From assembly GCF_000972385.1 (NCBI RefSeq), contig NZ_JXTE01000043.1:1-64000 (forward strand): a DNA stretch of 64,000 bases. Direction: 5' to 3'. This document shows, piece by piece, positions 25,476 through 34,214 of the stretch (position 1 is the first letter of the stretch; each line of letters begins with the position of its first letter). The notes under the pieces were generated by a model, which did no database searches, had not been told where the DNA came from, and saw only the letters and a program-made list of their open reading frames with translations. The stretch comes from Streptomyces sp. WM6386. Lineage in GTDB: Bacteria > Actinomycetota > Actinomycetes > Streptomycetales > Streptomycetaceae. Made by a program: the position numbers and the translations under genes.

Positions 25476-26330
25476 TCAGGACGCGGCGAGGTCCTTGTGG
25501 ATGACCTTCGCGACGCCCTGGATGGTCGTGATGCCGTAGTTCATGGTGCTGTTGCCGTGCGTGAGCACCGTCATCACGTAGTCGTGGCCGCCGCCCTTGA
25601 AGGTGCCGACGCTGTGCACCCGCCAGCCGTGCGTGGAGCGCTGCAGCCAGCCGTTCTTGACGTGCACGAGGACGTCGGAGGGAGCGCCGTACGGGGTGCC
25701 CCAGCGCTGGGAGGAGATCACGTCGCCCATCAGCTTGCGGACGTACCAGCGCGAGTCGTCGGTGAGGACCGCGTTCTTGGCCGTGAGCAGCTTCATCAGC
25801 TTCTGCTCGTCGGTGACGGTGATCTGGGTCAGACCCCAGTAGCCGTTGGCGCCGGGCTTGGTCTGGGTCATGCCCGCCTTGGCGAGGAAACCCTTCACCT
25901 TGGTCACGCCGAGCTGCTTCCACAGGGTGGACGTGGCGGTGTTGTCCGACTTGGTGATCATGGCCGTGGCGAGGGACTTCTCCCGGCTGGTGAGGGACCG
26001 GCCGGTCTTCTGCGCGTCCCACAACAGGGTGGAGAGGACGGTGACCTTGACGACGCTCGCGGAGTCGTAGGCCGTCGAGGAGCGGAGCGTGCAGGTGGTC
26101 TTCGTGGTGCGGTCGTAGAGGCCCACCGCGATCGTGCCCTTGCGGTTGGCGAGCGCCGAAGTGATGTCCTTCTTCAGCTTGTCGGCGAGGCCGGCCTTGG
26201 CGGACGTACAGCTGACGGTCGGCGTGGCCGCCGCGGCCGGTGTGGCGGCGGCGACGCAGGCGAGGAGCGCGCCCCCCGCCACCCATCTCGCACGTCTGGA
26301 TATCCCCTGAGTCATGCCCTGTTGACTCAT
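25476..26330 (-). CDS. secreted serine hydrolase of the beta-lactamase/PBP fold
   Basis: 284 residues (ATG 26315 is an in-frame alternative). An arginine-containing signal (GISRRARWVAGGALLACVAA) precedes the mature domain. The three penicillin-recognising motifs are visible: SVVK at 92-95, SDN at 128-130 and KNG at 225-227. The class A Omega-loop glutamate (E-x-x-L-N) is not recognisable, so acylation without rapid beta-lactam hydrolysis is expected. A peptidoglycan-related peptidase or a non-enzymatic role is more likely than resistance (inference). Many Streptomyces secrete close relatives annotated simply as serine hydrolase. It lies 48 bases downstream of the divergent side of the esterase gene and is probably transcribed separately. 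Confidence 0.8.
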   Translation of the reverse strand: MSQQGMTQGISRRARWVAGGALLACVAAATPAAAATPTVSCTSAKAGLADKLKKDITSALANRKGTIAVGLYDRTTKTTCTLRSSTAYDSASVVKVTVLSTLLWDAQKTGRSLTSREKSLATAMITKSDNTATSTLWKQLGVTKVKGFLAKAGMTQTKPGANGYWGLTQITVTDEQKLMKLLTAKNAVLTDDSRWYVRKLMGDVISSQRWGTPYGAPSDVLVHVKNGWLQRSTHGWRVHSVGTFKGGGHDYVMTVLTHGNSTMNYGITTIQGVAKVIHKDLAAS

Positions 26331-26459
26331 GAGTTCGAGGGAAAGGTTGTACGAGTTGGGGAACGGATGTGCCAGTCGTTACTTCCTCCTCTGCGAATTC
26401 ACAGGAGAGCCCCAGGTACGGCACAGCGCGCACTCACCCGGGGTTCGGACCATGCCCGG

Positions 26460-28784
26460 GTGACATCTGCCACCGATCCCCACCCCCACACCGACACTGC
26501 CGTATCCACCGACCGGCCACCGCCGGCCCCACCCGCGGCGACCCCGGACAAGGCACCGCGCTGGTCGCTCCCCGCGCTGCTCGCGATCCTGGTCCTGGCG
26601 GCGGCCCTGTACTCCTGGAACCTGTCCGGAGCCGGCCTCAACAGCTTTTACAGCGCGGCCGTGCTGAGCGGCACGCAGAGCTGGAAGGCGTGGTTCTTCG
26701 GATCGCTGGACGCGGGCAACTTCCTCACCGTCGACAAGCCGCCGTTCGCGCTGATGGTCATGGGACTGTCGTGCCGCGTCCTCGGCCTCGGCACCTGGCA
26801 GATGATGCTGCCGATGATCCTGACCGCCCTCGGGACGATCTGGATCGTGCACGCGTCCGTGAAGCGCGTGTGGGGCCATGTCGCGGCGACGGTCGCCGCG
26901 CTGGTGCTCGCCCTCACCCCGATCACGGTCGCCATCAACCGGGACAACAACCCCGACACGCTGCTGGTGTTCCTGATGGCGGCGGGCGCGGCCCTCGCGC
27001 TGCGCGCCACGCGTGACGGCAGGCTGCTGCCGCTGCTCGGCTCGGCGGCCTGCTTCGGCCTCGCCTTCAACACCAAGATGCTCCAGGGCTGGATCCCCCT
27101 GCCGATCGTCTTCGCGGTCTATCTCTACGCCGCCAGGCCGAAGCTGGTGAAGCGGGTCGTCAACCTGCTGCTCGCGGGAGTGGTCCTCGCCGTCTCCAGC
27201 TTCTGGTGGGCGGCCGCGGTCTCCCTGGTCCCGGCCGACGACCGCCCCTACATCGGTGGTTCGACGGACGGCAGCGCCTGGAACCTGATCATGGGCTACA
27301 ACGGCCTGGGCCGGATCTTCGGCGGCGAGGGCAACGGCGGAGGCGGCGGTGGAGGCGGCGGCGGCTTCTCCGGTACGGCGGGACTCGGCCGGCTCTTCAA
27401 CGACGTCCTCGGCGCCCAGATCTCCTGGCTGATCCCCTTCGCGGCGATCGCCCTGATCGGCGGCCTGGTCCTGTGCGGCCGCGCCCCGCGCACCGACATG
27501 ACCCGTGCCGCGCTGGTGATGTGGGGCGGCTGGACCGGCCTGCACTACCTGACCTTCGCCATGGCCGAGGGCACCATGCACCCGTACTACACGACCGCGC
27601 TCGCCCCAGGCATCGCGGTCCTGTGCGGAGGCGGCGGTGTGATGCTGCTGCGCGCCTTCCGCGCCGACAGGCGGTGGGCGTGGGTGCTGCCGCTCGGCCT
27701 CGCGGTCACGGCGGTCTGGGCGGCGGTGCTGCTGCGCCGCGCCTCCGGCTGGAACACCTGGCTGTGGCCGACGATCCTCGTCGTCATGGCGTCGGCGATC
27801 GTGGGCCTGCTGGTCTTCCGGTCCGGTGGCAACGGCAACAAGGCACGTCTGCTGGCGGCTTCCCTCGCCGCGGCGGTCGTCGCCTCGGTGGCCGGTCCGG
27901 CCGCGTACGCCTGGTCGGTGCCGTCCGGTTCGGGCGGCGGCATGGGCGGCACGAACCCGACGGCCGGGCCCTCCACGGGCAGCGGCGGCTTCGGTGGGGG
28001 CGGTGGCGGCCGGGGCGGTATGCCCGGTGGCGGCACCGGTGGCGGTCCTGGCGGCACCCAGCAGGGTGGCCGGAACAGCCAGGCCGGCGGTCAGGCCGAG
28101 GGCGGCTTCCCGGGCAGTGGCCAGAACGGCGAGGCGCCCGGCGGCGGTCAGATGATGCCCGGCGGCGGCAACGGCGAGCTTCCGAGCGGCGGCCAGGCGG
28201 GCGGGGGCACGCCCCCGGACGGCACCGGCGAGAACGGCACTTCGGGCGACACCCAGAACGGCCAGAGCGGCCAGAACAGCCAGAGCGGCCAGAACGGCCA
28301 GGGCGGCCCCGGCGGCATGACCGGCGGCGGTGGCGGCATGGGCGGCGGCACGAGCAGCGAGCTCATCTCGTACCTCAAGAAGCACCAGGACGGCGCCACC
28401 TGGCTGCTGGCGGTGGCCAGTTCGCAGAGTGCCGCGCAGCTCATCATGAGCAGCGGTGAGCCGGTCATCTCGATGTGGGGCTGGTCCGGCTCCGACCAGG
28501 CGATGACCCTGGCCAGGCTCAAGGAGCTGGTGAAGGCGGGCAAGCTGCACTACATCCAGCTCGGCAGCGGTGGCATGGGCGGCGGCCCCGGCGGCGGTTC
28601 CAGCCTCAGCACCGAGGTCACCGAGTGGGTGCAGAAGAACGGCACGGCGGTGAAGGAGAGCGAATACAGCTCGAATTCGACGTCGGGCACGTCCGGTTCG
28701 TCCGGATCCTCGGATTCGTCCGACTCGTCGAACTCGTCGAACACCTCGACCATCTACCGCCTGGACGCGTCTGACGTCGGCTGA
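26460..28784 (+). CDS. family 39-like membrane glycosyltransferase
   Basis: 774 residues from GTG 26460. About 12 membrane helices cover residues 40-490. The first extracytoplasmic loop carries the GT39/ArnT/YkcB-type acidic motif near NFLTVDKPPFALMVMGLS, and NRDNNPDTLLVFLMAAGA is also typical. It transfers sugar from a polyprenyl-phosphate donor to a surface acceptor. A poly-Gly run interrupts the loop near residue 300. Residues about 495-630 are Gly/Gln/Asn-rich low complexity. Residues about 632-720 form a small extracellular domain (ELISYLKKHQDGATWLLAVA), and the tail is Ser-rich. No ribosome-binding site is visible, and a three-codon ATG-CCC-GGG-TGA frame overlaps the start codon. Confidence 0.85.
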   Translation: MTSATDPHPHTDTAVSTDRPPPAPPAATPDKAPRWSLPALLAILVLAAALYSWNLSGAGLNSFYSAAVLSGTQSWKAWFFGSLDAGNFLTVDKPPFALMVMGLSCRVLGLGTWQMMLPMILTALGTIWIVHASVKRVWGHVAATVAALVLALTPITVAINRDNNPDTLLVFLMAAGAALALRATRDGRLLPLLGSAACFGLAFNTKMLQGWIPLPIVFAVYLYAARPKLVKRVVNLLLAGVVLAVSSFWWAAAVSLVPADDRPYIGGSTDGSAWNLIMGYNGLGRIFGGEGNGGGGGGGGGGFSGTAGLGRLFNDVLGAQISWLIPFAAIALIGGLVLCGRAPRTDMTRAALVMWGGWTGLHYLTFAMAEGTMHPYYTTALAPGIAVLCGGGGVMLLRAFRADRRWAWVLPLGLAVTAVWAAVLLRRASGWNTWLWPTILVVMASAIVGLLVFRSGGNGNKARLLAASLAAAVVASVAGPAAYAWSVPSGSGGGMGGTNPTAGPSTGSGGFGGGGGGRGGMPGGGTGGGPGGTQQGGRNSQAGGQAEGGFPGSGQNGEAPGGGQMMPGGGNGELPSGGQAGGGTPPDGTGENGTSGDTQNGQSGQNSQSGQNGQGGPGGMTGGGGGMGGGTSSELISYLKKHQDGATWLLAVASSQSAAQLIMSSGEPVISMWGWSGSDQAMTLARLKELVKAGKLHYIQLGSGGMGGGPGGGSSLSTEVTEWVQKNGTAVKESEYSSNSTSGTSGSSGSSDSSDSSNSSNTSTIYRLDASDVG

Positions 28785-28808
28785 CGTCCCGACCCCCGGC
28801 GACCGCCG

Positions 28809-28842
28809 AACGACCCCCGACCGAAAGGCCGGGGGTCGTTTT
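28809..28842 (+). terminator. Rho-independent terminator
   Basis: AACGACCCCCG (28809-28819) and CGGGGGTCGTT (28830-28840) form an 11-bp perfect stem followed by T residues, 24 bases after the glycosyltransferase stop. Confidence 0.85.
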
Positions 28843-28986
28843 GGTATGTCAACTCGCGTAGATGCGGGGCGATATGCCGTTTCCGGTCATCTGATCGACA
28901 TCTACCGGCCATTTACAGGAACGCATGTCCATGTCACGCTCCCGATTGCCCGCTCCATTCAACACGCGTAGAACGGACAGCCCCCG

Positions 28987-29796
28987 ATGCCCGTGAACCC
29001 CATACGCAAGCGCCGCTGGAAGTCCCTGGCGCTCACCGTCTCAGCCGTACTCGTCGGCCTCACCGCTCCCGTGGTGGCCTCGTCCCCGGCGGCAGCCACC
29101 ACGACGGCGTACGACGCGACGTACTACAAGAACGCGATCGGCAAGACCGGCACGAGCCTGAAGTCCTCGCTGCACACGATCATCAGCAGCCAGACGAAGA
29201 TCTCGTACGCCGCGGTCTGGGACGCGCTCAAGGTCACCGACCAGGACCCGAACAACAGCAGCAACGTGATCCTGCTCTACAGCGGTGTCTCGCGCAGCAA
29301 GTCCCTCAACGGCGGCGACGTCGGCGACTGGAACCGCGAGCACACCTGGGCCAAGTCCCACGGCGACTTCGGCGAGGTCACCGGCCCCGGCACCGACCTG
29401 CACCACCTGCGCCCCTGCGACGTCCAGGTCAACAGCACCCGCGGCAACCTGGACTTCGACAACGGCGGCAGCTCGGTCACCAACGGTGGCGGCAGCACCG
29501 TCGACTCCGACTCCTTCGCGCCGCGCGCCGCGGACCGGGGCGACGTGGCCCGCATGATCCTCTACATGGCCGTGCGCTACGAGGGCGACGACGGCTTCGC
29601 CAACCTGGAGCCCAACGAGCAGGTGGGCAACGGCAGCAACCCGTACATGGGCAAGCTCTCCGTCCTCAAGGCCTGGAACGAGGCGGACCCGCCCAGCGCG
29701 TTCGAGGAGAAGCGCAACCAGGTCATCTACGACACCTACCAGCACAACCGCAACCCGTTCATCGACCACCCGGAGTGGGTCGAGGCGATCTGGTAG
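28987..29796 (+). CDS. secreted endonuclease I family nuclease
   Basis: 269 residues with a signal peptide (KRRWKSLALTVSAVLVGLTA, cleavage probably after SSPAAA). The mature protein matches the Endonuclease_1 (EndA/Bsn-like) beta-beta-alpha-metal family: NREHTWAKSHG at about 116-126, TDLHHLRPCD at about 136-145, and NSTRGNLDFDNG, where His and Asn residues bind the catalytic metal. It continues with DVARMILYMAVRYEG and a C-terminal HPEWVEAIW typical of the family. It probably degrades extracellular DNA and/or RNA for nutrient recovery. It is monocistronic, with a terminator upstream and two hairpins downstream. Confidence 0.9.
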   Translation: MPVNPIRKRRWKSLALTVSAVLVGLTAPVVASSPAAATTTAYDATYYKNAIGKTGTSLKSSLHTIISSQTKISYAAVWDALKVTDQDPNNSSNVILLYSGVSRSKSLNGGDVGDWNREHTWAKSHGDFGEVTGPGTDLHHLRPCDVQVNSTRGNLDFDNGGSSVTNGGGSTVDSDSFAPRAADRGDVARMILYMAVRYEGDDGFANLEPNEQVGNGSNPYMGKLSVLKAWNEADPPSAFEEKRNQVIYDTYQHNRNPFIDHPEWVEAIW

Positions 29797-29819
29797 CAGC
29801 GCGGTCGCCGGACCGTACG

Positions 29820-29902
29820 CCCGTACCGCCGGGGCCCCACACCCGCGGTACGGGTCGCCGCCCCCGTGACCCACCTGGTCCGCCAGGCGGTCGCGGGGGC
29901 GG
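29820..29902. terminator. two tandem hairpins between convergent genes
   Basis: Stem 1: CCCGTACCGC (29820-29829) with GCGGTACGGG (29845-29854), perfect, 15-base loop. Stem 2: CCGCCCCCGTGACC (29858-29871) with GGTCGCGGGGGCGG (29889-29902), one U-G wobble. They separate the nuclease from the convergent ThDP enzyme gene. Confidence 0.65.
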
Positions 29903-29946
29903 CGGTGGTACGTCAACTGCCCCGGCGCGTCGGCTCTCCCAGCTCG

Positions 29947-31635
29947 TCAGCTCTCCAGGTGCGTCGCCGCGAACATCCGCAGCACCGCCGGAAGCACGAC
30001 CACCGAAGGGCCGGGCACCGCGAGCGCCTTCGCGAGGTCCGCCTCCAGCGTCTGAGGCATGGTCCGCACCCCCGGCACCCCGAACGACTCGGCCAGCGCC
30101 ACATAGTCCGGCCGCGTCAGCTCGGTCGCCGTCGCCTCGCCGAACGCGTCGGTCATGTACTCGCGCAGGATGCCGTAGCCGCCGTCGTCGACGATCAGCC
30201 ACGTCACGTTCAGGTCGTACTGGCGTGCCGTCGCCAGCTCGGCGATCGAGTACAGCGCCCCGCCGTCGCCGGACACCGCCAGCACCGGCCGGGTCGGGTC
30301 CGCGACCGCTCCTCCCAGCGCCGCCGGGAAGCCGTAGCCGAGGCCGCCGGCGCCCTGGGCGGAGTGCATGTGGTTGGGGCCCTTGGCGTCGAAGGCCGAC
30401 CAGGCCCAGTACGCGAGGATCGTCATGTCCCAGAAGGACGGGGAGTCGGCGGGCAGCGCCCTGCGGACGGCGGCCAACACATCCTGTTCCAGCGTGAGTT
30501 CCTGGGACCCGATCCGCTCGGCGACCTTCGCGAGCACCTCGCGCACCCGCTCCGGGGCCTTGGCGTCCTCCCGTACGGACACCGTCTCCAGCAGCGCCTG
30601 CAACGCCAGCCGCGCGTCCGCGTGGATGCCCAGCGCCGGATGGTTGGACTCCAGCTTGCCGAGGTCCGCCTCGATCTGGACGACCCGGCCGCGCGGCTTG
30701 AACGTGTGGTAGTTCGAGGAGAGTTCACCGAGCCCGGAGCCGACGACCAGGAGGACGTCCGCGTCCTCCAGGAAGTCGGTGGTGTGCCGGTCCTCGATCC
30801 AGGACTGGAGCGAGAGCGGGTGCTTCCAGGGGAACGCGCCCTTGCCGCCGGGAGTGGTGACCACGGGGGCCTGCAACATCTCGGCCAGCTGCTTCAGCTT
30901 GCCGGAGGCGTCCGCTCGTACGACTCCCCCGCCCGCGATGATCGCCGGACGGGCCGCACGCGACAGCAAGTCGGCCGCCACCGCCGTCAGTTCCGGCCTC
31001 GGCGGCAGCTCCTCCGGGAACGCGTCGCCGCCCGTGACCACCGGGATCACCGTCTCCGCGAGCAGCACGTCCTGCGGGATCTCCACCCACACCGGCCCGT
31101 GCGGAGCGGTCAGCGCCGACTTCCAGGCCGCCTCGATCGCGGACGGGATCTGGGACTGGGCGCGCACGGTGTGGACCGACTTCACCACGCCCCGGAACGA
31201 GGCCGACTGGTCGGGGAGTTCATGCAGATAGCCGTGGCGGCCGCCGCCCAGCCCCGCGGTCGGGATCTGGCTGCTGATCGCCAGCACCGGCGCGCTCGCC
31301 GCCGCCGCCTCCTGGAGCGCCGCCAGCGAGGTCAGCGCGCCCGGGCCCGTCGACAGCAGCAGCGGGGCCGCCTCTCCCGTGATGCGGCCGTACGCGTCCG
31401 CCGCGAACCCCGCGTTGTTCTCGACCCGCAGACCGATGTACCGCAGGGACGACCGCCTGAGCGCGTCGAACATGCCCAGCGCGTGCTGGCCCGGCAGCCC
31501 GAAGACCGTCGTCGTGCCGAGCGCGGCGAGTGTCTCCACGACCAGGTCTCCGCCGTTGCGGCCGGGAGGAGGGTTGAGCGCGGCGGAAGTCTGCGCCTGC
31601 GTCGGGCGGAGCACCAGGTCGTGGTCGTGAGTCAC
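29947..31635 (-). CDS. thiamine-diphosphate enzyme of the acetolactate synthase family
   Basis: 562 residues, GTG start overlapping the ureohydrolase stop (GTGA), so translation is coupled. Three ThDP-family domains: an N-terminal pyrimidine-binding domain with Glu72 in [15 protein letters not shown], a central FAD/nucleotide-type domain ([19 protein letters not shown]), and a C-terminal pyrophosphate domain with [20 protein letters not shown] ending [13 protein letters not shown]. The metal-binding pair here is D-D rather than the usual N-N or D-N. The reaction cannot be assigned. It is not the ilvB/ilvN acetolactate synthase because no regulatory subunit is near and the operon is catabolic in style: sodium symporter, ureohydrolase, ThDP enzyme. 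A keto-acid decarboxylase or carboligase acting after removal of urea is possible. Confidence 0.85.
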   Translation of the reverse strand: MTHDHDLVLRPTQAQTSAALNPPPGRNGGDLVVETLAALGTTTVFGLPGQHALGMFDALRRSSLRYIGLRVENNAGFAADAYGRITGEAAPLLLSTGPGALTSLAALQEAAAASAPVLAISSQIPTAGLGGGRHGYLHELPDQSASFRGVVKSVHTVRAQSQIPSAIEAAWKSALTAPHGPVWVEIPQDVLLAETVIPVVTGGDAFPEELPPRPELTAVAADLLSRAARPAIIAGGGVVRADASGKLKQLAEMLQAPVVTTPGGKGAFPWKHPLSLQSWIEDRHTTDFLEDADVLLVVGSGLGELSSNYHTFKPRGRVVQIEADLGKLESNHPALGIHADARLALQALLETVSVREDAKAPERVREVLAKVAERIGSQELTLEQDVLAAVRRALPADSPSFWDMTILAYWAWSAFDAKGPNHMHSAQGAGGLGYGFPAALGGAVADPTRPVLAVSGDGGALYSIAELATARQYDLNVTWLIVDDGGYGILREYMTDAFGEATATELTRPDYVALAESFGVPGVRTMPQTLEADLAKALAVPGPSVVVLPAVLRMFAATHLES

Positions 31636-32612
31636 TTCGCTTCCGAGTCCTTCCGGGCCGCCGCGATCTGCCGGGACATGATCGTGGTCAGTTCGTACGC
31701 CGTGTGGGACGCGGCCACCGACGTGATCTCCGCGTGATCGTACGCGGGAGCCACCTCGACGACGTCCGCCGAGACCAGGTTGCAGGACGCGAGTCCGCGC
31801 AGGATCTCCAGGAGCTCGCGGGAGGTCATGCCGCCGGCCTCGGGCGTGCCGGTGCCGGGCGCGTGGGCCGGGTCCAGGCAGTCGATGTCGATGGAGATGT
31901 AGAGGGGACGGTCGCCGATGCGCCGGCGCAGCTGGTCGGCGATCTCGTCCACGCCGCGCCTCATGACATCCGCGGACGTCACGATGCCGAAGCCGAGCTT
32001 CTCGTCGTCGGTGAGGTCCTGCTTGCCGTACAGCGGACCGCGCGTGCCGACGTGGGAGAGGGCCTCGGTGTCGAGGATGCCCTCCTCCACCGCCCGGCGG
32101 AACGGCGTCCCGTGCGTGTACTCGGCGCCGAAGTAGGTGTCCCAGGTGTCGAGGTGCGCGTCGAAGTGCAGCAGCGCCACCGGACCGTGCTTCTTGGCGA
32201 CCGAGCGCAGCAGCGGCAGCGCGATGGTGTGGTCGCCGCCCAGGGTCATGAGCCGCGCGCCCGTACCGAGGAGATCGTCCGCGGCGGCCTCGATCGTCTC
32301 CACGGCCTCGTGGATGTTGAACGGGTTCACCGCGATGTCGCCGCCGTCCGCCACCTGCGCCAGCGCGAAGGGGGACGCGTCCTGCGCCGGGTTGTAGGGC
32401 CGCAGCAGCCGGGACGCCTCGCGGATCGCGTTGCCGCCGAAGCGGGCGCCCGGCCGGTAGGAGACGCCCGAGTCGAACGGCACGCCCACGACGGCGACAT
32501 CGGCGCGGCCGACCTCGTCGAGGCGGGGCAGCCGGGCGAAGGTCGCGGGTCCGGCGTACCGCGGGATGCGGGAGGAGTCGACGGGGCCGCGGGGCGTCTC
32601 GGTGGAGCTCAT
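31632..32612 (-). CDS. agmatinase-family ureohydrolase
   Basis: 326 residues. All metal-binding motifs of the arginase/agmatinase fold are present: [26 protein letters not shown], and [19 protein letters not shown], with a late Glu in [14 protein letters not shown]. These bind two manganese ions and hydrolyse a guanidino group to urea plus an amine. GTGTPEAGG and the overall form fit agmatinase, guanidinobutyrase or guanidinopropionase subfamilies; the sequence alone does not decide. In S. coelicolor the equivalent is annotated speB2 (from memory). It is the middle gene of a minus-strand operon, 34 bases after the symporter and overlapping the ThDP enzyme start. Confidence 0.9.
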   Translation of the reverse strand: MSSTETPRGPVDSSRIPRYAGPATFARLPRLDEVGRADVAVVGVPFDSGVSYRPGARFGGNAIREASRLLRPYNPAQDASPFALAQVADGGDIAVNPFNIHEAVETIEAAADDLLGTGARLMTLGGDHTIALPLLRSVAKKHGPVALLHFDAHLDTWDTYFGAEYTHGTPFRRAVEEGILDTEALSHVGTRGPLYGKQDLTDDEKLGFGIVTSADVMRRGVDEIADQLRRRIGDRPLYISIDIDCLDPAHAPGTGTPEAGGMTSRELLEILRGLASCNLVSADVVEVAPAYDHAEITSVAASHTAYELTTIMSRQIAAARKDSEAK

Positions 32613-32646
32613 GGTCGTATGCCTTCCTTGTGTCTTTGCGTTCGGT

Positions 32647-34092
32647 CTACCGGGATGCCGGGACCGGCTCGGGAACCTCGCGCCCGGCGAGTCGTTCCCG
32701 CCACGCTTCGAGTACGGCGGTGTCGGTGGCCGGCGTCGCCAGGGATACGGCGATGTAGACCACCAGGGAGGAGAGCAGGCCGTAGTAGACGGGCTCGTTG
32801 GCGAGGATGCCGTAACCCGCCATCAGCCCGATGACGGCGAGACCGCCGACGGCGACGGAGGCGAGCGCGCCCTGGGCCGTGCCGCGCTTCCACAGCAGTC
32901 CGCCGAGGATCGGTACGAGAAGGCCGCCGACGAGGAGGTTGTACGCCACTGTCAGCGCCTCGACGACGTTGTTCAGCGCGATCGCCGTACCGACCACGGC
33001 CACGCCCATGACGAGGATGAAGGCACGGTTGCCCCGCACCTCGTCGTGGTCACCGGAGGCCGTCCGGCCGCGCAGCCGGGACCAGATGTCGTTGTTGGCG
33101 ACGGTCGCGCAGGCGATCAGCGCGCCGGAGGACGTCGACATGACGGCCGCGAGCGCGGCGGCGAGCACCAGCCCCCGCACACCGACCGGGAGTTCGTCCT
33201 TGACGATGGTCGCGAAGGCGTCGTCCGCACTCGCCAGGTTGGGGTAGAGCACCTTGGCCGCGGTACCGATGACGGCGCCGGCGAGGGCGTACACGAGACA
33301 GTAGGTGCCCGCGACCGTGCCGCCCCACTTGGCGGTCCTGTCGCTGCGGGCGGTGAAGACGCGCTGCCAGATGTCCTGCCCGATGAGCATGCCGAAGGTG
33401 TAGATCAGCACGTAGGTGAAGATCGTCTCGCCGCCGATGCCCAGCGGGTCGAAGTACTCGGTGGGCAGCTCGGCCTTCATCTCGCTGAAGCCACCGGCCT
33501 TGACGACCGCGATGGGCAGCAGCAGGAGCAGCACGCCGATGGTCTTCACCACGAACTGCACCATGTCGGTGAGGGTGATCGACCACATGCCGCCGAGCGT
33601 CGAGTAGGCGACGACGATCGAGCCGCCGAGGACGATCGCGACGGTCCGGTTCACGTCGAAGAGGACGTCGAAGATCGTGGCGTACGCGATGGTCGAGGTG
33701 ACCGCCAGCATGAGGGTGTACGCCCACATGACCACGCCGGAGATGATGCCGGCCCGGCCGCCGTAACGCAGGTCGAGCATCTCGGAGACGGTGTAGACCC
33801 TGAGGCGGGCGATGCGCGCGGAGAAGAAGACGGAGAGGGCGAGGAGCCCGAGACCGATGGCGAAGACCATCCAGGCGCCGGACAGTCCGTACTGGTAGCC
33901 CAGCCCCACACCGCCGATGGTGGACGCGCCGCCGAGGACGATCGCGGCCATGGTCCCGGAGTACATGGCGGGACCGAGCCGCCGCCCGGCGACGAGGAAC
34001 TCGCTCTTGGACTTGGCGCGGCGCATGCCCCACCAGCCCATGGCCAGCATGCCGGCCAGGTAGATGACGATCACTGTGTAGTCGACGGCCAC
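32647..34092 (-). CDS. sodium:solute symporter (SSS family)
   Basis: 481 residues from GTG 34092, which has AAGGAGGG just upstream; the longer in-frame extension is not membrane-like. About 13 helices are visible. Family features include [20 protein letters not shown] at the start, [20 protein letters not shown], and [20 protein letters not shown], the sodium-site region. It imports a small organic solute with sodium. Because it heads an operon with a ureohydrolase, the likely cargo is a guanidino compound or a related amine (inference). The divergent PucR regulator is about 120 bases away. Confidence 0.88.
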   Translation of the reverse strand: MAVDYTVIVIYLAGMLAMGWWGMRRAKSKSEFLVAGRRLGPAMYSGTMAAIVLGGASTIGGVGLGYQYGLSGAWMVFAIGLGLLALSVFFSARIARLRVYTVSEMLDLRYGGRAGIISGVVMWAYTLMLAVTSTIAYATIFDVLFDVNRTVAIVLGGSIVVAYSTLGGMWSITLTDMVQFVVKTIGVLLLLLPIAVVKAGGFSEMKAELPTEYFDPLGIGGETIFTYVLIYTFGMLIGQDIWQRVFTARSDRTAKWGGTVAGTYCLVYALAGAVIGTAAKVLYPNLASADDAFATIVKDELPVGVRGLVLAAALAAVMSTSSGALIACATVANNDIWSRLRGRTASGDHDEVRGNRAFILVMGVAVVGTAIALNNVVEALTVAYNLLVGGLLVPILGGLLWKRGTAQGALASVAVGGLAVIGLMAGYGILANEPVYYGLLSSLVVYIAVSLATPATDTAVLEAWRERLAGREVPEPVPASR

Positions 34093-34214
34093 TGGGCCCT
34101 CCTTCGCGCGTTCTCGCCGGCGGGTGTCGAGCATTGACACTAGGTGGCCGGAAAGCGGCCGCGAAGTGTAGGTTTTATCCATTCGAGCCGCGCCGCATGG
34201 AGGAAGTGCACACC

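Noticed and set aside
28655..28755. Short TCG-rich repeats near the end of the glycosyltransferase
   Set aside because: They encode a Ser/Asp/Asn-rich low-complexity tail in frame; there is no sign of an independent repeat element.
29947..32612. Clavam-type biosynthetic genes
   Set aside because: The ThDP enzyme plus amidinohydrolase pairing is suggestive, but beta-lactam synthetase, clavaminate synthase and export genes are absent.
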